Assembly (NCBI RefSeq): GCF_021018895.1
Contig: NC_079382.1
Location: 20,320,001-20,384,000, forward strand
DNA: 64,000 nucleotides
Source of the DNA: Seriola aureovittata
Lineage: Eukaryota > Chordata > Actinopteri > Carangiformes > Carangidae
Reading direction: 5' to 3'
In this document: positions 55,173-64,000 of the stretch, one piece after another
How positions within the stretch are numbered: the first letter of the stretch is position 1
Layout of the letters: each line of letters begins with the position of its first letter
Translations under genes and position numbers: made by a program
The notes under the pieces: model-generated
The model's database searches: none
Told to the model about the DNA's origin: nothing
The model's input: only the letters and a program-made list of their open reading frames with translations

Positions 55173-58109
55173 CTCGAGCCGGCTCGTGCAAAGTTTCGGC
55201 AATGACAGGGAAGTTTTAACAGTCACGTCAATGTCAGCTCGCCTGTTGTCAGATGACGGTAGAGGACGGGAATGTTTTGTCGGTGACGAGTGATTAACTA
55301 ACAGTCACATTTTGTAAAACGGAGATAGAAAATGTCACATGCGTAAAGATTCATTGCAGTGGAATGTAAAAAAAAAAAGAAGATATTTTAAGTCCACAGC
55401 TGCTGTACTATGTGGATGTATTTTCACTGCAGCATTCACCTCCTGCTGGGACCCACAGAGAAACGCCATATGCTTAAAAGAACTTGTTGAACTATTGAAG
55501 CTATTGAGCAGCAAATAGGAAACATGTTGATTAGTAGAGTGAGAATGAGGCTGTGCTCACACCACAGGCCTCTCCGTTATATATATATTTCCAGATATCT
55601 TAAACTGACGTTCACTGAGAAAAGTCACAATATTAGCATTTATTATACTGTTTTCAGTAATATTTGGGTTACAGGAGCATTTTCACCCTTTTCAGATCTG
55701 TTTTATTTTGTATTCTGGCAGCAGGAGAGTGGAGTAGATCGCATGGAAACAAAATTTAACCTATTTTAATGAAAAATATTGATCAAATGCCAGTATGTCT
55801 CCTGACCTTGTCAATAAATCGAGTGAACCCCAACTTAAAGGTTGACTGATGACACCACAAAAGTATGAGTAGTTGGAAATATTTACAGTAGGTAAAGGTG
55901 AGGATTAGAGCTGCCTCAAACAATTGCAGATTATGCCAAATATTATTGTCATGATGAATCAATTCGTTGTAGTATAGTATACATTTCTTTCACTGTTTCC
56001 AATTTTAACATTTTTAAATTGCACGTTTTCTCCAATCACCAGTCGGAAATCCCCCAAAAATATGGTTTACTATCACAAATGTCAAAGAGAAAAATATCAA
56101 TTATCCTTTCATTTGAGAAACTGAACTGTTAATGTTAAAACTGCATTAATGATGAATCAAATGACTGTGAAATGTGAAAGTTGTCACAGAATCATCATCA
56201 ACTCTGCAGGATTCATGCAGAGCTTCTTTCAGCACATAATTTTTTATATTACGGCCCACAATGCTGCTGTTTTAGTTCAGTGTCACCGCTTGTACTATAA
56301 CCTTGTTTTCAGCTGCAGCAGGCAGCTGTCAACAGGTAGAACCACAGACAAAATTAGCGTTTAGCTAGCAAGTTTGTTTGAAATGCTTGGTCCTTCAAAC
56401 CGTATGTAAAGCCGGTATCTTTGTGACAACTGACCACAAGCAGGGTATAAGTTAGTCGCATGAAATCTTTTAAATAAGCAACGTTAACTTCGCAGACTCA
56501 TGTTCTCTAGAGCGGAGCACTTCTACATCCCAATTGGTTTCTGTCGGACCACGTCATAGCTCATTAGCATAAAGTTGCCTGGACTTCAACTTTTTCTGAC
56601 GCTCACGCCTCCCGATACGCATCACAGTCATGCCGCTACTCGCCACCAAGAGTCGCTGGCTCACGTAGTAAACGAATGCCCACCTGTCGCTGCTTTCGCT
56701 CTGAACATAGGGGGTAACACTCATCAGCTGTTACCCCACGCAAACACAAGACCTAATGGTAATGTTGCTTCATTTTCACTTGCTGCAAACAGGCAATAGT
56801 TTGCTAAAATGTTAGCCATATTTCATATAATGGAAACGTGTGATGTTTAGCTTGTTGTGGAATAATAGACTGACTCACTGTCATGTATGCTTAGGATCAG
56901 CTTTTATCGAACAGCTCTTGTCAGATCAGAGCTGAGAAAACATCACAAATCATATTTTTGTGGTGTCCTTGTGCCACAGTTGTTCTCCTTGTGTTGTCTT
57001 TTGTCAGATCCACATCTCATATGCATCTGTTCTGTGTCTTTCATGCTATTATCTGTTCCCTTTATCTATCCTCTTTAATCTGCTGCAGTCAAACCGTGTG
57101 TTCCAGTGGAGGAAAACGTACCTGCCCTCATTGTGTCACACTGTCATAAAAAAGAAAAGAAAAGGTTTTGATACTAAATGAACTGAAAGACATCCTGAAG
57201 TTACCGTTTTGCTGAGCTCTCAGTTTAAAAAGATATTCCAGAGCTGGTCCCCAGGTAGCAGGAGGAAGTGTGTGTTATCTGTTTGTTGCACTCATCAGTT
57301 AATATTCCCCTGAGAGTCTTTAGTGCATCACACTTGAGCTAATTACTACACACAGGCAATGAAATCATCAGAAAAACAACTGGTACCAAGTATAGTGATC
57401 GTTTATCACTCGACTTGTGTAGTGATTTTGTTCAGGATAATAATGTTTGATCAATTATATCTAACTGTAGAGTCACATTGTAAAAGCCGGGTGCCAGGAG
57501 TGTAAAATGGTTATATTTGTATCTCATTAAAATGTGTGATGAAGAGTGACATAGCCACAGACAGATCCAGATACTTCGCTGGCTTTTTGTACCTTCACTA
57601 CAGCAGTGGGTCACATCCGAGGAGACGAACAGCGGCAGATTTATATCAGGTCTGGTTCTAGCCGGAGGGCCGTAACGGTAATCAATGAACAAAAAAAACA
57701 AAAAAAACACTAGTGTATACACTGACATCTCGTCTGGGTGAATCTTTCAATAGTTCACTTCAGAAACACCAATCAATTCATTTAGATTAATTAACTGCCC
57801 AAGCAGCTTTCAAAGTTTAAACTCTGCTTTTCTCTTTATTGAGACTCGCCTTTTTATGACTGGCGCCACTGTGAGATGAGATTTTGTGGTAATTACCTGA
57901 AGGTACTGTGAGAGTAGTCTTAATCACCTGCTTATAAAGGTGTACCCAGTAGTGCTGTAGCACTCGCCTTAAAATGAGCTGTCTGTAACTTTGTGATGTC
58001 ACAAAGAAGCTAATTCTGCTATATTTTAATTCCATCACTCAGAAAACAGCCAATCAGTGAAAATCCAGTTCTACTGTAAGAAAACTCGGATCATCGTTTA
58101 TTACCAGGT

Positions 58110-58745
58110 CATGTCCTTTATATAAAACAAGTCTCCGGGACATCCTTCTTCTCCCACCTGCACAATGCTGTGAAAATGAGAAACAGCCAAATACATGAAT
58201 TTGTTACCTCTATACCGGACGACTGTAATTCTTCATTATCAGGATGACTCTGTTAAAAGCCTCCAGCCTTTCCTGTGTTAGATTCTCTGCACTGGTCTCC
58301 TGTAAAAATCCAAAATAGACTTTATAATTCTTCTCCTTATGTAGAAAACCCTTAGTGTCCAGTCTCCATCGTATCTTAAAGAGCTAACAGAACACTCTGC
58401 TCTCTACATGCAGGCCTAGTTGTGGTTCCTAGAGTTTCTAAGAGTAGAACTGGAGGCAGAGTCTTGAGATTCCTCTGCTGTGGAACCAGCTCCTAGTCTG
58501 GGTTCAGGAGGCAGACACCCTCTCTACATTTACATATAGGCTTTAAACTTACAGGTGAACCCTGAACCAGCCCTTAGCTATGCTAATGGGGAACTCCCAT
58601 GATGCACCGAGCCCTTCTTCTCTCTGTTGCCAAGAGCTCGCTCATAGTGGGAACTGATTCTCTCAATATTTATTGTAAGGTTTGCTCTGTAAAGTGCCTT
58701 GAGATACAGTATGCTAGTGCGAAATGAATAAAATTGAATTGAATG
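58110..58745 (+). mobile_element. Non-LTR retrotransposon 3' end (degenerate RT tail and 3' UTR)
   Basis: Broken frames on the plus strand give pieces typical of the C-terminal part of fish LINE reverse transcriptases: DDCNSSLSG, LHWSPVKIQNRL, LVVPRVSKSRTGGR, RRQTPSLH. It ends with GTAAAGTGCCTTGAGATACA and AATGAATAAAATTGAATTGA, the classic 3' tail of such elements. Stops and indels throughout; inactive. Clade not fixed. Confidence 0.75.
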
Positions 58746-60300
58746 TGTGTGTTTGTGTGTGTTTGTGTAATATATGTAGTAATATATAAGAAAAGTCAAA
58801 CAAAACACCTGTGCAATAATAAAATGTGGCCCTGACGACAAACTCTTGGCGGAAATAAGTAAAGCTTTCATGTTAAACTTTCAACATTGTGCAAGAATAT
58901 TTTTATTTCTAATAAAGATTATATGTATGTGTGTATTATATTATTATGTTTAAAACCCCTTGACAGATATCAATCTTCTTCAAAGGGAGCGGCTCAGATT
59001 CTCCCGTCAGATAATTCCTCCATCGGAAATGAAGGGAAACAGAATCTGTTGTACTCGACCGTCCGCTTCAGGGTCTCTATGAATTTCCCTCAGTCGGCCT
59101 GAATGTTTCAACCCTAACGTCTGCACAGTACTTGGATACGTCATATCAGAACTGAGCACCGCTGAGTTGAGTTGAACGTCTTCACCCAAAACATTTGCTG
59201 CCTGAAAAGGCTTCATACGTCTCCTCTGAAGTTACAGAGAGAACTGGCAGTTATTCTGTGCAGAAACCCACACACTCCAGAGATCCTCCACCTCCCTCTG
59301 TCTCTCGTCCCTCCACACTCCCTCACTTCTTGCCTCTGGCGTTACTCCAGCAGCCGGCGCTGGACATCAGTATTTCATGGTGAGCTTCGCCAGAGTGTCA
59401 GGCCAGAGAAATGTGCAAAGTGTCCGTATTGCTTGTGATAGTCAGCAGGAATTCCTATAGCGAATGTAAGAGGGAGCGCAAACGTAGAGGACAGAATCAT
59501 TAAGTCTCTAATTAATGCAGAATGTTGTAGGGTTTTTCTGCACGGCGGATGATGTCGGTTATCTTGTCTGTCCACCGCTGGCGTCAAATGCAAGAAAGCA
59601 TCTACAGGCCAAATTACCAAGAATTTAGATAAGGTGGTCCCCCAAGGATGCTTCCTAATGTATTTGGGGGGCTCCTGACCTTTAGTGCTACTGTGTGGTC
59701 AAAATGTCAAATTAACCAACAATTTGGCAAAAGACTCTTGACCTAAAACTGATGGCTAGATTCCCGCCAAATCTGGAGGAGGAAGGAGAGGATTCAAAAT
59801 GTCAAAAGATGTCTCGCTGTCTAGTTTACAAATAACGGTTCTTTTGACAGTGTTACCGTGGCAATATTTCTGTGAGTCCCGATGACACAGTAGATTTTTT
59901 CAACCAAATTTACCAATTTTTTTAAATCCAGAGCTTTAAATGAAAAATTAATTGACCTGCTAATCACTAAGAGTAGGAAACATCTCGAGTGCATTAGTTC
60001 TGTCTGAAGCTGTTAACACATGATTAGAGGTAAGAGCTGACACAGTGTGAAAGCACTATTTTGATTTTGCATCTGGTTCAGTCACTTTCAGCTTAACTTT
60101 TCAATGGACAAACGCCTCGATCACAGTTTCCTTTACAAGAGAACAAGGTTCCCTTTATCTAAAGCCTCTGAGACCAAACCCAGACAGACAACAGACTTGC
60201 GTGAAACAACACAGGCCCTCCTCACTCATTTGAATTTCGACACGTTATTTATTGAGGGAGGGTTCGGTTCTCTTTTGCAGGAACATCCTCACCACTCTCA
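58746..60300. other. Intergenic desert, part 12
   Basis: No gene. A short GT-rich run directly follows the LINE tail. 58,970-59,450 is mixed-composition with no recognised feature. Confidence 0.5.
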
Positions 60301-60445
60301 CATACTTACTGGATTTAAGGGCCTTGCTCAGTGGCGGCAAATGCTACAATTTCTCTTCACCCCCTCGTTTAAACCAGGGATCGAACCTGCGACTGAACTT
60401 ATCGACCCTCACAAGCCTCTGGCGCATGTTGGCAACGTGAACTTA
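60301..60445. repeat. Dispersed fish repeat fragment (GGGCCTTGCTCAGTGGCGGC)
   Basis: AAGGGCCTTGCTCAGTGGCG, CAGGGATCGAACCTGCGACT and the following ACCCTCACAAGCCTCTGGCG resemble a fragment that is very common in fish genomes. It has a pol III B-box-like core in reverse. It explains part of the 133-codon frame at 60,104-60,505, which is not a gene as far as I can tell. Confidence 0.5.
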
Positions 60446-60717
60446 CGCTACAGTCTGCCTTCAGTTTACTCCTCGACTCGCACCGAGCACAGCTCCTGTT
60501 GTTGATCATTTCTACTGAGCCTTGGGGCTCAGAAGACGTTGACAGGAGAAAGAAAGAAGTTCAGCCCCTGCCTGCTTTCTCACTCCCACACACCTGGCCA
60601 CTTGTTGTGTAAAGGGAATGTACTTGTTGATTTGTCAGTGTCAGACAGTTACAAAGACTTTGGGGGATTTCACACACAAACACCTTCTTTAAAAGGTCTC
60701 ACATTTTACACTGGGTA

Positions 60718-60780
60718 TTTTATATATCTGTGGTTTTAAGAAACAAAAACCATCTCAATGTAGTTTTGAGACTCGCCCAC
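60718..60780. repeat. Dispersed repeat B, copy 2 (truncated)
   Basis: TATATCTGTGGTTTTAAGAA, ACAAAAACCATCTCAATGTA and GTTTTGAGA match the start of 36,515-36,790 and then break off next to repeat C. Confidence 0.75.
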
Positions 60781-60801
60781 AGGTCGTCTGTGCAGCAGGT
60801 T

Positions 60802-61133
60802 ATTATGACCCGTAGTTACGTTTTGTTGCTAGGCGACGTCTAGTGGTCGTAGTTATCATGACAGGAGCGAAGCAGGAAGTCAGATGACGTAGTATAAAGA
60901 GAGACTAAGTCCGGGCAGGAGGAGGTTGTGGCGGATGGATGGATGGGTCAACAAGACACAGGAGAGCGGTGTTCGATTCCCGCGTGAAACCAGCAGTTTG
61001 TGCTGCTTCTATTACCCATGAGCGTTCGACAGAGTTAACCACGTTGTTGTTATTATAATTGTAACCACGACAACAAAGATCGTCTGATGTTGAGGGGAGT
61101 AGTTGTTTTAACCCAAATCACGACCTTTTCCTA
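60802..61133. repeat. Dispersed repeat C, copy 2 (inverted)
   Basis: Inverted partner of 44,425-44,712. It holds GTGTTCGATTCCCGC, similar to a pol III B box, but no A box or folded tRNA body was recognised. Confidence 0.75.
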
Positions 61134-64000
61134 AACATCACCAAGCCATGAATGAATGACGAAGGTATAGGTGCTTATTATGGTAACCATGACAACCAAG
61201 ACCCACAGCTTATAGAGGCTGTTAGACCATGAATCTGGTATTTGACATAAGAAACTGAAGAAAATTGTTTCGCTCACTCTTCATGCTTTGCTTTTTCATC
61301 ACATACACGATGACAGTAAAGTGTTTTGTGGCTCTTTTTAATACAGACTACCACATACTGGAGCCAAAATATGATGCCACCATCTCATCTGCAGGCATTG
61401 TTAGTCCCCATTAAGTGTCACTAAGCAATATCCTCCTGATCAGAGCTAAACAGCGGTGGCATTACATGGTCATTTGAAAAGATGTAGGAGGGCGAAGTAT
61501 TCAATCGGCTGTCTGCAGGCGACCAACGCTACTGATTTCTGTAAACACGAATGGCAAGTGATGGAGTTGTTCCAATGAAGGATGGTGGGGAAGACCCTGG
61601 GAGGTTATTGTCGGGGGGGGGGGGGGGACAAATTAATAACAGATTGCAGCGTGACCTTGACGAGTTGTGTTCATTTTACAAGGCAAGAAAACAGGAGAGC
61701 CGGCTGTGGCTGATCTGCACCGTTCGGGTTATTCATACCACAGTGTCTCCATACTGGAAATAATTAAAAGGGGAATCTCGACTGCACGGGCTCACTGTGC
61801 TGCCGAGAAAGTGAAATTGACAAAAGCGATTATGAAGACAGAGACTCTCATGTAAGGGCATATTTTCTCTTATGTAATTTACATATTTCATCTTAACAAG
61901 GGGCCTAAAGCCAAGAATCCTTGAGCTGCTGAGCGCAGTTTAAACCGCATCTCTTCAGGAACACCCAAAGACATTATATTGTATAATATTTGATGTTCTG
62001 TGCTCAGTAGCATTCACACTTTTCACTTTGCATGCTAGTACACACTCTGTGGGACTAATGCATGTTTTAAATGGACTAAATGATGGATTTGGTGTTTGAA
62101 AAGACTGACGATAGCTTCATGTGGAGGAATGCGCCTCAAAGTCGATTCATCACAACTTTTCAACTAATCCTGTGGTTCAGTCAGTGTTACAGGGGCACTG
62201 ATGTCTTTCCACCATCTAACACAACAAGTAGTTCATTTGAATTTGCCCTGAAAAGCGATCAGTCTTCTAGGAAGACGTCAAGTTTTTTTTTTATATAAGA
62301 CAAGACATATCGTGAGTGAAAGGGAGAGGTAACACAAATGACACAAACTCCATAATGTCTTGAACTGATGAGAGAGGAAATCTCATGAGGAGCAAATCAG
62401 GCAGCAGTGGTCTAAAGTGTAGAGAGGCAGACTTGTGAAAAGTTGCAGATCCAAATCGTGTTCAGGAAAATCTGTGTGGGAAAGTGAATACGCCTCCGAG
62501 CAAATCTCCTAATCCTGAAGTGCTGCAGTTTAATTTAACGTCCACTTTAGCGATAGTCAGACTTACTTATTATTTTCTTTCAAATAAAAAGGTTTAAATG
62601 ATCTGGAAAAACAACTGCCTTGCATATATAACCTGTATGATTGTGTGCTTTCTCGTGTTTCCCGCCACGCTGGGCCTATTTTTAGCATCGCCGCCACTTC
62701 CCGAGTTCACAGCATCGTTACTTTGATGAGTGTTACTCAGGAAACTGATGGCGAGAACTGTGAAAATAAACTGTAAAAACAAGCTGTGATTTCTGCAGGT
62801 TCCATAAAGTGACGAGCAGGAGATTAGCCCTTCAGTCATTACACCCTCACAAAGTGTTGGAGTCGACCACTTCCTGATCTTTTGTTGCTATTCTCAGATC
62901 CGCACCTGTAAAATGTAATGATGCATTGTATCTCTTTATCCTCAATTACCACTTTAAAAACAAAAATCAATCGTTGAGCGTCTCTTCTCATTAGACTTTG
63001 ATGTTGTGTGAATTTTCTAAATTTGGCAAAAGAGGAAAGGACTTTAAGATGTACCCCCCAATTTTACACACTCAGTTGAGTTAGCTGTCAAATCCATTCA
63101 ACGTTAATTAGCGGGTCATTAGAGTCTGAATTTTAAGTTAAGGGGTCTGATTTTTTTTTTTGGGGGGGGGGTTGCAACTCCAAACTTTTACAAAATAACA
63201 TGATACATGACTTGTGCACATGTATTTGGACCTTTTAAAGGGACATTGGTTTTCAAATTAAGATGCCAATTTAGGGTTTCACTCCAATTATGGGGTTAAT
63301 TCATAGATAAACTAATGGATTTTAGTGTATTATGAGCTTTTTAAATGTACTTTAAAATGTACGAAATAGCATGAAAACCATGATTGATTTTTAATTTTAA
63401 TTGAAAAATTAAGGCCCTTTAACATGCAAATTAAAAATCCCAGAAACAGTGCAGATAATCCATTAAATTACCCTAATATTACATTTTTTGCAATTGATTG
63501 TGCCCATAAAAATTCATTTAAAACACCTTCATTAGAATTTGAATGCAAATAAATGAAAGGTTTCGGTTTCATAGTGTTGTTATACTGAAGTTTAAACCAT
63601 TACTGACTGTTGCTTCCATCACATAAAGGTCTCAGACGACCTCTGGACACAATCAGCTGCATATGACCAGTGAACACCGGCTCCCTCTCTGCTGATGATG
63701 GAGCCGGTGTAACGCTGTGAAACAGAGGTTGTCAGGAGAAAGTGCTCTTACGAGGTTTCTCCTGCACCAGATGAAGTTGTAAATCTGCTGCAGTGGGTGA
63801 CTGACACATCTGTATGAAGGCAGCACCAATTACACCAGGGAGAGCTGGGATGGTTCTCTCAGGACACGTCTAGTTATTTCCACCACAGCAAAAAAAAAAA
63901 AAAAAAAAAGAGAAAATAAATAAATAATGAATAAAGAAATTATATTGTCAACTTGTTCAGGTCCTTGCTGGATAAGCAGAAATTCTCTGCAGTTCTAGTT
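61134..64000. other. Intergenic desert, part 13
   Basis: No gene. G-runs lie at 61,613-61,627 and 63,161-63,170, and an A-run at 63,890-63,909. 61,430-61,860 and 63,195-63,560 are complex, AT-rich and repeat-free, as conserved non-coding elements often are. The second holds ATGCAAAT octamer-like sites and many TAATT cores. Confidence 0.5.

Larger units (their letters stand above)
54181..58109. other. Intergenic desert, part 11
   Basis: No gene. It contains the CT run at 54,801-54,868, an 11-bp hairpin at 55,129-55,172, and mixed-composition blocks at 54,590-54,790 and 55,000-55,260 that may be conserved. 56,515-56,600 (ACCACGTCATAGCTCATTAG, CATAAAGTTG) resembles a dispersed fish repeat. Confidence 0.5.

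Noticed and set aside
60104..60505. 133-codon plus-strand frame
   Set aside because: Part of it is a dispersed fish repeat fragment (60,301-60,445). No conserved domain is visible.
60970..60990. Possible tRNA or SINE B box (GTGTTCGATTCCCGC)
   Set aside because: No A box at the right distance and no cloverleaf arms. Reported only as part of repeat C.

Overview
The window is nuclear DNA from a ray-finned fish, most likely a percomorph teleost. The evidence is a vertebrate-type gene with short introns, dense CA/GT microsatellites, and many dispersed repeats that resemble teleost families (Tc1-like, hAT-like, L1/Tx1-like and other non-LTR relics). There are no bacterial or viral genes, operons, CRISPR arrays, rRNA genes or credible tRNA genes.

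One protein-coding gene is clear: map3k7 (TAK1, MAP3 kinase 7) on the minus strand. Its start codon is at 23,858. I could place 17 coding exons by hand, joining to 1,809 nt, or 602 residues plus stop. This matches the roughly 606 residues of human TAK1B. The order is N-terminus and kinase domain (exons 1-8, 16,670-23,858), Ser/Thr/Pro-rich linker with the 27-residue cassette exon (exons 9-15, 8,006-15,721), then the C-terminal TAB2/TAB3-binding coiled coil (exons 16-17). All inferred introns are GT-AG except intron 6, which uses a GC donor.

The most notable structure is at the 3' end. The terminal coding exon lies in a tandem array of three near-identical units of about 0.9 kb (4,685-7,374). 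Each unit carries a splice acceptor, the full last coding exon and the stop codon, and the breakpoints fall inside GT microsatellites. All three copies encode the same C-terminus. Only the most distal copy runs into the unique 3' UTR, which probably ends near an AATAAA at 3,147-3,152.

Region by region: 1-3,120 is intergenic with a Tc1-like relic. 3,130-4,827 is the 3' UTR. 4,685-7,374 is the exon array. 7,375-23,885 is the rest of the gene, with hAT-like elements in introns 5 and 12 and a MITE in intron 4. 23,886-25,390 is the promoter side, including a possible short divergent first exon at 25,339-25,384. 25,391-64,000 is a gene desert with old repeats and several AT-rich blocks that look like conserved non-coding DNA. 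In human, the 5' side of MAP3K7 faces a large desert toward EPHA7. A similar layout here is plausible but is inference. I found no convincing undescribed multi-gene system. The triplicated terminal exon is the best candidate for something new, and assembly error must be excluded first.
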